Source: Streptomyces sp. NBC_00775 (lineage in GTDB: Bacteria > Actinomycetota > Actinomycetes > Streptomycetales > Streptomycetaceae). Taken from it: 64,000 nucleotides of DNA. The stretch covers positions 5,208,001 through 5,272,000 of the forward strand of contig NZ_CP108938.1 in NCBI RefSeq assembly GCF_036347135.1. Direction: 5' to 3'. Every line of letters begins with the position of its first letter. Position 1 is the first letter of the stretch. Positions 49,597-58,056 of the stretch are shown here, in pieces. A program made the translations under genes and the position numbers. Under the pieces are notes generated by a model. The model was not told the origin of the DNA. It saw nothing but the letters and a program-made list of their open reading frames with translations, and did not search any database.

Positions 49597-50355
49597 TGGT
49601 CCGCGGATCCCTACTCCGACGCCCTGGTCGCCGGCCGGGGACCGCTCTTCCTCCGGCGGGCCGACGGCTGGCTGCTGCCCCTGGAGGTGGAGCGCTGGTG
49701 CGCGCGGGCCGATGCGGTGGATCTGGCGGTGCTGGGGCGTTGTGAGGGGGCCGTGCTCGATGTGGGGTGCGGGCCGGGGCGGCTTGTCGCCGAGCTGGCG
49801 GTCCGGGGGCGGACCGCGCTCGGGATCGATGTCAGTGAAGCCGCCGTCGCGCATACCGTGCGGTTCGGCGGGCAGGCGCTGCGGCGCTCCGTGTTCGAGC
49901 CGCTCCCCGGGGAAGGCCGCTGGGGCACCGCCCTCCTCCTCGACGGCAACGTCGGTATCGGCGGTGACCCGGCCGCCCTCCTGCGGCGGATGTCCCAACT
50001 CCTCGCCACCGGCGGGCTGTTGATCGCCGAGACTCTCCCGGACATGGACGTCGACGTCGACGAACGCGTCAGCGTGCGAATCGTCCGGGCCGCCGATCCC
50101 CGGAGCGCCGTCGGGCCGGCCTTCCCGTGGGCCCGCCTCGGCAGCCCGGCCCTGCTGCGGTACGCGGAGCGCGCGGGCTGGCGCCCGGACGGTCAGTGGG
50201 CGGCCGGCGGCCGCTCCTTCGTCGCCCTGCGCAACCGGAGCGACCGGCGCGACCGCAGCAGGAGAAGCGCCGCCGAACCCCCGAACAGGACCGCCGTGAT
50301 CAGCAGCCAGCGGGCCAGGAACCCGTCCCCGGAGAGGCCGGTGACGGACCGGTAG
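49585..50355 (+). CDS. Class I SAM-dependent methyltransferase
   Basis: 256 residues if read from GTG 49585; GTG 49522 and 49564 are also in frame. Core: FLRRADGWLLPLEVERWCAR, motif I AVLDVGCGPGRLVAEL, ALGIDVSEAAVAHT, a GNVGIGGDPAALLRR block, LLIAETLPD and a late PFPWARLGSPALL-like segment. The substrate is unknown. Homologues end near SFVALRNRS (about 50240); the extra residues to the stop at 50355 overlap the convergent membrane-protein gene by 163 bp and are probably non-essential. It completes a GT2-DUF2064-methyltransferase run. Confidence 0.85.
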   Translation: MGAPWSADPYSDALVAGRGPLFLRRADGWLLPLEVERWCARADAVDLAVLGRCEGAVLDVGCGPGRLVAELAVRGRTALGIDVSEAAVAHTVRFGGQALRRSVFEPLPGEGRWGTALLLDGNVGIGGDPAALLRRMSQLLATGGLLIAETLPDMDVDVDERVSVRIVRAADPRSAVGPAFPWARLGSPALLRYAERAGWRPDGQWAAGGRSFVALRNRSDRRDRSRRSAAEPPNRTAVISSQRARNPSPERPVTDR

Positions 50356-50696
50356 TGGTCCGCCATCTGCCCGCTGATCAGCGGGAACCAGATCAGCAGC
50401 AGGAGAGCGGAGAGCGCCGCCGGGACCCGGACGTAGACCGTCCACTCCCGGCGGCCGACCGCGTCCAGCCCCCGCGTGACGGCCCGGTCCGCTCCCGCGT
50501 ACAACGGCACCAGCACCAGGTCGTGCAGCACCGCCAGGCCCACGAACCACAGCGCCACCCCGAACCAGTCGTCCGCGAGCAGCCGCACCCCCGCGTACCC
50601 GGCGAGCGCGAACGAGCAGACGAGCAGCAGGATCTGGAACGGACTGCCCAGAGCGGGCTTCCCAAATGGTCGTCGCATCAGTGGCATCAGTCGCAT
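50193..50696 (-). CDS. Integral membrane protein after the Mo-oxidoreductase
   Basis: 167 residues from ATG 50696, which overlaps the oxidoreductase stop by one base (TGATG). Four helices: PFQILLLVCSFALAGYAGV, FGVALWFVGLAVLHDLVLVP, VPAALSALLLLIWFPLI and LITAVLFGGSAALLLL. No family is recognised. The tight coupling suggests it serves the oxidoreductase, for example in membrane assembly. Confidence 0.82.
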   Translation of the reverse strand: MRLMPLMRRPFGKPALGSPFQILLLVCSFALAGYAGVRLLADDWFGVALWFVGLAVLHDLVLVPLYAGADRAVTRGLDAVGRREWTVYVRVPAALSALLLLIWFPLISGQMADHYRSVTGLSGDGFLARWLLITAVLFGGSAALLLLRSRRSLRLRRATKERPPAAH

Positions 50697-51946
50697 CACA
50701 GGTCTCCGAACGTCATCCGGGCCACCCATTTGGTGTTGAGCACGCCGGGAGCCGCGGGAACGATGATCCGCGCCGGGTAGCCGTGGTCGGGGGTCAGATC
50801 CTCGCCGTTGACGAACAGGGCGAGGAGGGAGCGCGGGTCGCGCACCTGGTTGTAGCGCAGGGCGGCCCGGCGGAACGCTCCGTGCCGCTGGAGCGACTCC
50901 ACCAGTACGTCGGGCGCTGTGTCCTCTTCGTCCCCCTCGTACCCGACGAGTGCCGCCAGGTCCCGCAGCCGCACCCCCCGCCACCACTGGTCGGAGGTCG
51001 ACCAGCCCTCCACGCAGGCGATGGGCAACGCGGCGCTGTACAGGGGGAGTTGCAGCAGATCTGCGCGGCTCAGCCGGACCGTCCGACCGCCTCCCTCCAC
51101 CACCAGCCGCCATGCCTCCGCGCTCGTCTCCGTCGCGCTGATCCCACGCGAGGCGGCCGTCTTGTTGATCTGGAATCCGGCGGGGCCGGAGCCCGGTTCG
51201 GGGCCTCCGTGCGGGGCCAGCACGGCCGTCTCCCTGATCGGCGCGTCGAAGCTGTGGCCCGCCGTCGTGGCGAACAGGAGCAGCGAGCCGCCGCCGACGA
51301 AGCCGAGGGCACCGCGCCGCGAGACGGTGGGCGGGGCGGGGTCCGGTGACACCAACTCCCGTTCCCCGTCCGTCAGATCCTCGTCCCTCAGATGGCGCAG
51401 ATTGCGTACGGCCATCGGCACGCGCAGCACCGCGTGCGCCACGAACGCGGCGATGAACACCCAGGCGCCGTAGAAGTGCAGCGGATAGAAGGAGCCGGGG
51501 AAGATGTAGTCGAGCTGGACGTTCAGCACGCCCGTGACGAACTCGAACAGCGCGCCGCCGACCAGCAGGAGCAGCGAGATCCGCTCCAGCGCGTGGGCGA
51601 GCGACCGGGCGGGCGGCAGCGTGAACAGCTTCGGCACGACCGACCACAGCTTGGCCAGCAGTACGGGGATCAGGGTGATGCCGAGGGTGACGTGGATGCC
51701 CTGCGTGAGGCGGTACAGCCAGGGCGGATCGGTCGGCCAGGAGAAGAGGTAGAAGCCGAGCAGGCCCTTGTCCGGGGTCATGTCGTTCACCGGCGACAGG
51801 TTCGGGTTGTAGGCGGCGTACGACACGAGACCCGTCAGGAACAGCACCGTGATCCCGCCGAGCAGCACGATGCCGAGCACGGAGGTGAACCAGGGGCCGC
51901 GCAACGGGCTGCGCCAGAACGCGGGGGAGGAAGGAGACCGTGGCAT
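50696..51946 (-). CDS. Molybdopterin-dependent oxidoreductase with cytochrome-b-like membrane half
   Basis: 416 residues from ATG 51946 (a start at 51994 is possible). The first ~200 residues have four helices with histidines spaced for heme (LTQGIHVTLGITLIPVLLAK, FYPLHFYGAWVFIAAFVAHA). A helix at VSRRGALGFVGGGSLLLFAT leads to an oxidoreductase domain ~250-416 of the sulfite-oxidase/YedY type, with the Mo-ligand cysteine in ALPIACVEGWS and TPDHGYPARIIVPAAPG, then LNTKWVARM. It resembles MsrP-like periplasmic reductases joined to their membrane electron partner. The substrate is unknown. Confidence 0.9.
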   Translation of the reverse strand: MPRSPSSPAFWRSPLRGPWFTSVLGIVLLGGITVLFLTGLVSYAAYNPNLSPVNDMTPDKGLLGFYLFSWPTDPPWLYRLTQGIHVTLGITLIPVLLAKLWSVVPKLFTLPPARSLAHALERISLLLLVGGALFEFVTGVLNVQLDYIFPGSFYPLHFYGAWVFIAAFVAHAVLRVPMAVRNLRHLRDEDLTDGERELVSPDPAPPTVSRRGALGFVGGGSLLLFATTAGHSFDAPIRETAVLAPHGGPEPGSGPAGFQINKTAASRGISATETSAEAWRLVVEGGGRTVRLSRADLLQLPLYSAALPIACVEGWSTSDQWWRGVRLRDLAALVGYEGDEEDTAPDVLVESLQRHGAFRRAALRYNQVRDPRSLLALFVNGEDLTPDHGYPARIIVPAAPGVLNTKWVARMTFGDL

Positions 51947-52059
51947 GACCCGACCGTAGGACGGGGACACCCCCCGAACGGGTCCGTGAACCATGACGAA
52001 ACCCTGACGTCCACACCGTCGGCCGCTGCGACGGGCGTTGCGCGGCCTAGCGTGCCGGT

Positions 52060-53415
52060 GTGAACCGCGACCTTCTGCGCGATCTGGCCGCCGTGCTGGC
52101 CGCCGCCCTGCTCGTCACGGCCGCCGTCCTGGCCGGCACCGCGATCGAGCACCGTGACGGCACGCTGCACGTCGGCTGGCCACCGCTGTACGCCCACTGG
52201 GAGCCGCATGCCGGTCCCGGCACCCCGGCCGCGCTCGTGGTGGCCGTCGCCGTCGTCGCGTACGGGCCGCTCCTCGCCGCCAGGCTGCCGTGGCGCGCGC
52301 TGCTGTCCGCCGTCTGGGGCACCGCCATGGCGTGGACGTTCTCGCTCGCGCTGGTGGACGGCTGGCAGCGCGGGATCGCCCGGCGGCTGACGACCGAGTA
52401 CGAGTATCTCCAGGTCATCCACCCCGTGAACCGCTTCCACGACATCCCCGCCGCCCTGCGGGACTTCACCCACCACATCCTGATCCACTCCCCCGACCAC
52501 TGGCCCGCGCACGTCGCCGGACATCCGCCCGCCGCCACCCTCACCTTCGTCCTCCTCGACCGGATCGGGCTGGGCGGCGGAGCATGGGCGGGCGTCTGGT
52601 GCATCACCGTCGGGGCGACGGCGGCGGTCGCGGTCCTCGTCACCGTACGGACGCTGTCCGGTGAGGCTCTCGCCCGCCGCGCCGCCCCCTTCCTCGTCCT
52701 CGCCCCGGCCGCCGTGTGGATGGGCACCTCCGCGGACGGCTACTTCGCCGCGGTCGCCGCCTGGGCCGTCGCGTTCCTCGCCCTCGCGGTCACGGGACAC
52801 CGGCCCCGGCCGGCCGGCCTCGCCTCAGGGCTGCTCTTCGGCCTCACCGCGTATCTCTCGTACGGGCTGACACTGTTCGCGGTGGTCGCCGCGGCCGCTG
52901 TGCTGCTCGGCTCCCGGCGGCTGCGCCCACTTCCGTACGTCCTCGCCGGACTCGCCGTCGTACCGCTGGTGTTCACACTCCTCGGCTTCGACTGGTGGGA
53001 GGCGTACCGGCTGCTGGTCACCCGCTACTACGAAGGGGCGGGCGGTGTCCGGCCGTACGGCTACTGGGTGTGGGCCAACCTCGCCTGTACGGTCCTGATC
53101 GTGGGCCCGGCGACGGTGGCGGGCCTGCGCCGGGCGGGCTCGGCCCCCGTACGCACAGGCGTCCGCGGTGGCTTCCGTACCCCCGGTGTCCTCGCGGCCG
53201 AACCCCGCCTGGCGCTGCTGGTGTTCGCCGCCCTGCTCGCCCTCCTCGCCGCCGACCTCTCGGGCATGAGCAAGGCGGAGACGGAACGGATCTGGCTGCC
53301 GTTCGCCATGTGGCTGCTTTCGGCGTGCGCGTTCCTGCCCCGGCCGCGCGCGTGGCTCGCGGCGCAGGCCATCCTCGCGTTGACCCTCAATCACCTGCTG
53401 TTCACCGGCTGGTGA
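52060..53415 (+). CDS. Polytopic membrane protein, probable GT-C-type glycosyltransferase
   Basis: 451 residues from GTG 52060 with about eleven helices. A large first outside loop carries EYEYLQVIHPVNRFHDIPAA, HHILIHSPDHWPAHVAGHPP, with acidic and histidine residues as in GT-C enzymes that use polyprenyl-phosphate sugars. Later WMGTSADGYFAAVAAWAVAF and the C-terminal GMSKAETERIWLPF. TAGCGT six bases before the start suggests a leaderless mRNA, as for the epimerase at 44374. It diverges from the oxidoreductase gene and belongs with the GT2/GtrA/epimerase set. Confidence 0.85.
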   Translation: MNRDLLRDLAAVLAAALLVTAAVLAGTAIEHRDGTLHVGWPPLYAHWEPHAGPGTPAALVVAVAVVAYGPLLAARLPWRALLSAVWGTAMAWTFSLALVDGWQRGIARRLTTEYEYLQVIHPVNRFHDIPAALRDFTHHILIHSPDHWPAHVAGHPPAATLTFVLLDRIGLGGGAWAGVWCITVGATAAVAVLVTVRTLSGEALARRAAPFLVLAPAAVWMGTSADGYFAAVAAWAVAFLALAVTGHRPRPAGLASGLLFGLTAYLSYGLTLFAVVAAAAVLLGSRRLRPLPYVLAGLAVVPLVFTLLGFDWWEAYRLLVTRYYEGAGGVRPYGYWVWANLACTVLIVGPATVAGLRRAGSAPVRTGVRGGFRTPGVLAAEPRLALLVFAALLALLAADLSGMSKAETERIWLPFAMWLLSACAFLPRPRAWLAAQAILALTLNHLLFTGW

Positions 53416-53528
53416 CCCCGCTCGCTCCCCTTGGGAAGCCCATGGGAGACCCATGGGAAACACCTTTCACACCTGTCACAGGCATGTCATAGGCTTTCTC
53501 CCATAGCAGCCGCGCCCCGCGCGTCACC

Positions 53529-53554
53529 GCATCTCCATCTCCATCTCCATCTCC
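53529..53554. repeat. Hexamer microsatellite CATCTC
   Basis: Four CATCTC units in a row in the leader of the propeller protein gene. Nearby CCCATGGG blocks (about 53440-53460) echo the leader of the glycosidase at 5150-5250. The 214-bp gap holds no gene. Confidence 0.7.
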
Positions 53555-53629
53555 GCGGTCACGTCCGGGCGCTGCGCGGCGCTCTCAACTCCCGGTATTC
53601 ACCGGTCTCCTTGTGGGGGTAGCAACACT

Positions 53630-55570
53630 GTGCGTACGCGCAGCATCTCGACCGCGACGGCGCTCGCGGTCCTCTTCAGCTCGGCGGTACTGAGCGTCGT
53701 CGCGGCCGGATCCGCCTCCGCCGACTCCGCCACCGTCCTCGCACCCGGCGGCATCGTCGCGGACGGCGCCCTCAAGCGGGTGTTCGTGGGCGACGCCGAG
53801 GCCGGGAAGATCCTGGCCACCGACTACGACGGCACCCTGGTCGACTCGGTGAGCGGCATCACCGACGTCACCGATCTGGCGCTGTCCGACGACGGCGCCA
53901 CCCTGTACGCGGCCGCGTCGGGCAGCCACGAGATCGTGGCCCTCGACGCCGCCACCCTCGACGTCCTGGCCCGCTACACCGTCGCCACCACCTACGGCCC
54001 GCGCCATGTCGCCTTCGCCGGCGGCAAGGTGTGGTTCAGCTACGGCGACCAGTGGGACGGCAACCTGGGGTCGGTCGATCCGACGGTGCAACCGGCGGGC
54101 TCGGACAGCGCGGTGCAGCTCGGCCAGTTCTCCAACCGGGTCTGGGGCCAGGCGCTCCTGGACACCGACCCGTCCTCGCCCGGCCTGCTGGCCGTCGGCG
54201 AGACCGGTCTGTCCACGGACTCGATGGCCGTCCTCGACGTCTCCGGCGGCACACCTCAGCTGGACGCCTGGTACAACGGCGACTACTCGCTGAACAGCGG
54301 CATCAGCGACATCGACCTCGTGCCGGGCGCCTCGCAGGTGCTGGTCAACGGCAAGGAGCGGGCCGCCTACGCGGACGGGAAGTTCACCGCCCACGGCGCC
54401 TACCCCGACGGGCAGCGCGCCGACATCGCCGCGAACGGGCTGGTCGCCCAGTCCAACGGCGACACGGTGGCGGTCTACCAGCCGAACGCGACGCTGCCGG
54501 TCCGCACCTACGACACCGGCGCGACCACCGCTCCGACCACCCTGCGGTGGGCCCCGGACAACTCCCGGCTCTTCGCGCTCGTGGCGACGACCGGCGGCTA
54601 CACCCTCAAGGCGCTCAGCGACCCGACGCTGAACAACCCGACCCTGACGGTGAACGCGCCGTCCACCGCCACACGCGCCCAGCAGCTCACCGTCACCGGG
54701 AACCTGTCGGCGACGGTCGCGCTGCCCAGCGGCACCTCGCTGAACGTCACCCGCACCGACCTGGAGAGCCCGAGCGGCAAGGCGCTCGCGCCCGTCACGG
54801 TCAAGGCGGACGGCTCCTACAGCTTCACCGACACCCCGCCGGCCGGCGGCACGGTCACCTACAGGGTCTCCTACGCGGGCGACGCCGAGCACACCTCGGT
54901 CAGCGCCTCCGACAAGGTCGCGGTCTCCCGTACGGCGCCGACGCTGACCCTGAACAACAACGGCAAGGTCTACGACTACAGCGCCGACGTCTCCTTCACC
55001 GCGCACCTCGGCTCGACGTACAAGAACCGCACGGTCGAGCTCTGGGCGAACCCGTACGGCGCCGACAAGCCCAACACGCTCCTGAAGTCCGGCACGGTCG
55101 ACTCCAGCGGCAACATCTCCGTGACGGTGGACATGACGCGGGACACCGACGTCACCGCCGTCTTCAAGGGAGACGCCCGCTACGCGCCCAAGACGGTGAA
55201 GTCCACGGGGTACGCCAGGGTCAAGATCTCCACCGCCGTCTCCAAGCACTACAAGACGGCGATGATCGGCTCGACGAACTACTACTGGTTCCACAAGAGC
55301 ACCGACCCGCTGCTCACCACCACGATGACCTACTACAAGGGCCGCAAGCAGCGCTTCGACCTCCAGGTCTACTCGGGCGGCAGCTGGCACTCCGACGACC
55401 CGCAGTACTTCGCGCTCGGCACCGACGGGAAGTCGGCCGTGTCCCTGGACGCGCCGGGGCAGTCCGGCATCAAGGCGCGCATTCGGTCGACCTACGTCAA
55501 CAGCTCGTCCGGCGACACCGTGAACACGACGACGTACGGGCCCTGGAAGTACCTGTACTTCTCCAGCTGA
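53630..55570 (+). CDS. Secreted beta-propeller and Ig-like repeat protein
   Basis: 646 residues from GTG 53630. Signal peptide (TALAVLFSSAVLSVVAAGSA). Residues ~35-330 are a YVTN/YncE-like propeller: VFVGDAEAGKILATDYDG, LALSDDGATLYAAASGSH, WNGDY-type repeats. Residues ~335-540 are two Ig-like (Big_3-type) domains with PTLTVNAPSTATRAQQLTV and GTVTYRVSYAGDAEHTSVSA. The end is a tyrosine-rich module (YKTAMIGSTNYYWFHKSTDP). No cell-wall anchor is seen, so it is probably released or loosely attached. A surface or adhesion role is inferred only. Confidence 0.88.
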   Translation: MRTRSISTATALAVLFSSAVLSVVAAGSASADSATVLAPGGIVADGALKRVFVGDAEAGKILATDYDGTLVDSVSGITDVTDLALSDDGATLYAAASGSHEIVALDAATLDVLARYTVATTYGPRHVAFAGGKVWFSYGDQWDGNLGSVDPTVQPAGSDSAVQLGQFSNRVWGQALLDTDPSSPGLLAVGETGLSTDSMAVLDVSGGTPQLDAWYNGDYSLNSGISDIDLVPGASQVLVNGKERAAYADGKFTAHGAYPDGQRADIAANGLVAQSNGDTVAVYQPNATLPVRTYDTGATTAPTTLRWAPDNSRLFALVATTGGYTLKALSDPTLNNPTLTVNAPSTATRAQQLTVTGNLSATVALPSGTSLNVTRTDLESPSGKALAPVTVKADGSYSFTDTPPAGGTVTYRVSYAGDAEHTSVSASDKVAVSRTAPTLTLNNNGKVYDYSADVSFTAHLGSTYKNRTVELWANPYGADKPNTLLKSGTVDSSGNISVTVDMTRDTDVTAVFKGDARYAPKTVKSTGYARVKISTAVSKHYKTAMIGSTNYYWFHKSTDPLLTTTMTYYKGRKQRFDLQVYSGGSWHSDDPQYFALGTDGKSAVSLDAPGQSGIKARIRSTYVNSSSGDTVNTTTYGPWKYLYFSS

Positions 55571-55864
55571 CCCGTCGCCTTCCCTGACAGCCGCATGCCA
55601 CCACGGCAGGGACAGCCACGACTGTCGGACGAAAGGTGCTGGTCAGCGACGGTATAGCGAGGTGTGGGTGGAGGCAGTGGGCCGTAGATCGAGCCGGTGA
55701 TCGGTTGCGGCGAGCTCGGCCCGCTGCTGGACGTGCTGTCCGCCCTCTCCGCCGCGGGAAGCCCGGCCACCGCGGCGGGATCGCCGACCACCGTGGTGCT
55801 GCCGGCAGGATGACCCGCCCGCCCTGACAGTGGCCGCGGCACGGGCCGTGCGGGCGGTCGGCGC
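55571..55864. other. Gap without a gene
   Basis: This stretch between the convergent propeller gene and DUF5994 copy D has no supported frame. A CCGGCC/CGGCGG-rich segment around 55740-55800 may terminate either gene, but no perfect long hairpin is visible. Confidence 0.4.
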
Positions 55865-56272
55865 CTACGGGTGTGGCCAGCGGCTGCCGGCCGCCGCGGC
55901 CGCCATCAAGGGCACGGCGTCGGCCGCGGCCACCTCGGGGGGCACGACCAGCAGGTCCCATCTCCCGTGGTCCGGGCTGAGCAGACAGATGGTGTGGCGG
56001 TCCCGGGATCCGGATTCCCTGCGCAGTCGTACGACGTGGTTGGCCACCAGCATCCGCCCCGGCGACGCCGACCACATCGCCGTGTGCACGGTGACGCCGG
56101 TGATCTGCCCCCAGCCGCTGGGCAACGCGCCTATGAGCAAGGGGATTTCGGAGAGCAGATCGCGGGTTCGGGGCCACCATGCCCCGTCGATGCGCCGCGG
56201 CACGAGGCTGTGCGGCGCCAGCCGCAGTCGGGCCACGAGCGGGGAGGGCGGGGGCTGACGGACGGCGGCCAT
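55865..56272 (-). CDS. DUF5994 family protein, copy D
   Basis: 135 residues from ATG 56272 (AGGAG seven bases upstream). Core: RRIDGAWWPRTRDLLSEI, SGWGQITGVTVHTAMWSA, GRMLVANHVVRLRR and HTICLLSPDHGRWDLLVV. It is closest to copy C at 38033. It stands alone 18 kb from the others and lacks the conserved leader and the small membrane partner. Confidence 0.88.
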   Translation of the reverse strand: MAAVRQPPPSPLVARLRLAPHSLVPRRIDGAWWPRTRDLLSEIPLLIGALPSGWGQITGVTVHTAMWSASPGRMLVANHVVRLRRESGSRDRHTICLLSPDHGRWDLLVVPPEVAAADAVPLMAAAAAGSRWPHP

Positions 56273-56606
56273 GAAGGCGCTCCTGTCTGGGACCACGGCC
56301 CCGGTTGCTCCCCACCGTACTCCGCACGACAGGGCAAGCGGACTTCCGCGAACTCGCTGCCCATAAAGGCCACTTGACGCTCACCGAGCCCGCCTGGCTC
56401 ACCCGACTTGCCCGGCTCACCTGGCTCACCTGACCGGCGGGCTCCACCGCACCTCGCGTACGAGTTCCGTTCGTTGGTCAACGGATGGTCAAGCGCCGGG
56501 GGTTCCCCGCAAGCGCCACCCAGTGCCCGAGAAGTCGTGTTCGGGGGTGTGACAGGGCCCCCCACGTTGCTGTCCCGCAGGTCACAGGGCTGCCACACTG
56601 GATCGC
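56273..56606. other. Gap with GGCTCACC repeats
   Basis: Between DUF5994 copy D and the divergent XRE gene. Around 56385-56430 CCGGCTCACC and CTGGCTCACC recur several times. No gene is supported. CACACT about eight bases before ATG 56607 is a candidate -10 for a leaderless XRE transcript. Confidence 0.45.
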
Positions 56607-57533
56607 ATGGCACGTGAGCAGCGCGGCGGTGGCGGGGGCGGGGGCACCGAGCTGGGGCGGTTTCTGCGCGCCCGCCGGGCCCGGGTGACGCCCGCCGAGG
56701 TCGGTCTTCCGGAGGGCGTCGGGCTGCGCCGCACGCCGGGGCTGCGCCGGGAGGAGCTGGCCACGCTCGCCGGGGTCAGCATCGACTACTACACACGCCT
56801 GGAACGCGGCAAGGAGACCCACCCCAGCCCCTCCGTCGTCGACGCCCTCGCCGTCGCCCTGCTGTTGGAGGACGGCGAGCGCGATCATCTGCGGGACCTC
56901 GCCGCGTGCGCCGCGCGCGGCACGTCGGAGGCGCCGTCCGCCCCGAGCCGCTCCGTGCATTCCGGCGTCGGGCTGCTGCTGGAGGGCATGCGGCCCTACC
57001 CCGCACACGTGGTCAGCCGCACCCTGGAGCTGGTCGCCACCAACCCCGGCGGGCTGCATCTGATGGCCGGCCTGGCGGACTGGCCGGTGCGGCAGCGCAA
57101 CATCGTGCGGTACGTCTTCCTGCACCCCGCGGCCCGCGAGCTGTTCGACGACTGGGAGAACCAGATCCGCGGCTGCGTCGCCCGGCTGCGCACGCTGGCC
57201 GGCACCGATCCGGACGCCCCCGACCTCGCCCACCTCGTCGACGAGCTCCTGCTCAAGAGCCCGGACTTCGCCCGCCTGTGGGAGCGCTACGACGTCCAGG
57301 GGCACTCCCACGGCCACAAGACCTTCCACCACCCCGCGGTGGGTGACCTCACCCTCGGCTACCAGAGCATGCAGCTGGACGGCACGTCCGGCCACCGCCT
57401 CGTCGCGTACTACGCCGAACCCGGCACCCCCGAGTACGCCGCGCTGGTCCTCCTCGACAAGGCCGAGGACCCGCACACCGCGCCGAGCGGTGCCGGACAG
57501 CCGCCCGTCAGTCCTGGGCGGCGGCCTTCTTGA
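56607..57533 (+). CDS. XRE-family regulator with MmyB-type ligand domain
   Basis: 308 residues. Residues ~12-80 form the HTH (LGRFLRARRARVTPAEVGLP, then LRREELATLAGVSIDYYTRL). Residues ~115-290 form the MmyB-like PAS-type ligand domain (PYPAHVVSRTLELVATNPGG, NIVRYVFLHPAARELFDDW, LWERYDVQGHSHGHKTFHHP). In this widespread actinobacterial family the regulator usually controls a nearby redox or short-chain dehydrogenase gene; here the convergent molybdenum enzyme genes are neighbours. Its end overlaps the 2Fe-2S gene by 26 bp. Confidence 0.92.
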   Translation: MAREQRGGGGGGGTELGRFLRARRARVTPAEVGLPEGVGLRRTPGLRREELATLAGVSIDYYTRLERGKETHPSPSVVDALAVALLLEDGERDHLRDLAACAARGTSEAPSAPSRSVHSGVGLLLEGMRPYPAHVVSRTLELVATNPGGLHLMAGLADWPVRQRNIVRYVFLHPAARELFDDWENQIRGCVARLRTLAGTDPDAPDLAHLVDELLLKSPDFARLWERYDVQGHSHGHKTFHHPAVGDLTLGYQSMQLDGTSGHRLVAYYAEPGTPEYAALVLLDKAEDPHTAPSGAGQPPVSPGRRPS

Positions 57534-57963
57534 TCGCCTCGCGGATCCGGGAGTAGGTGCCGCAGCGGCAGACGTTCTCGATGCGGTCGATGTCGGCATC
57601 CGTCGGGCTGGACGTCTTCTTGAGCAGCGCCGCCGCGGCCATGATCTGCCCGGGCTGGCAGAAGCCGCACTGGGAGACGTCGCAGTCCAGCCAGGCCTGC
57701 TGGACCGGGTGGAGTGTGTCGCCGTCGGCCAGGCCTTCGATGGTGGTGACCTTGCGGCCCGCGCAGTCCGCGACCGGCACGACGCAGGGCTGGACCTCCG
57801 CGCCGTCGAGATGGCTGGTGCAGGCACGGCAGACGCCGACACCGCAGCCGTACTTGGGTCCCGTGACGTCGAGCAGGTCGCGCAGGACCCACAGCAGCGG
57901 CATGTCGGCCGGTGCTTCGACGGTGACCGGCTTCCCGTTGACGACGAAGGAGTAGGAGGGCAT
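57508..57963 (-). CDS. 2Fe-2S subunit of a molybdenum hydroxylase (IorA-like)
   Basis: 151 residues. The plant-type 2Fe-2S cluster set is YGCGVGVCRACTSHLDG with a later PCVVPV cysteine, and the second cluster set is SQCGFCQPGQIM and NVCRCGTYSRI. This is the electron-transfer subunit of xanthine-dehydrogenase-family enzymes with two subunits, as in isoquinoline oxidoreductase. It follows the large subunit gene after 93 bp. Confidence 0.93.
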   Translation of the reverse strand: MPSYSFVVNGKPVTVEAPADMPLLWVLRDLLDVTGPKYGCGVGVCRACTSHLDGAEVQPCVVPVADCAGRKVTTIEGLADGDTLHPVQQAWLDCDVSQCGFCQPGQIMAAAALLKKTSSPTDADIDRIENVCRCGTYSRIREAIKKAAAQD

Positions 57964-58056
57964 CGGCAGTCCAGGTCCGTCTCAGAAGGGGGTCGGAAGG
58001 GGGTCAGGAGGGGGGAGAAGAGGATCAGGAGGGGGTCGGCAGGTCTCAGGGATGGG

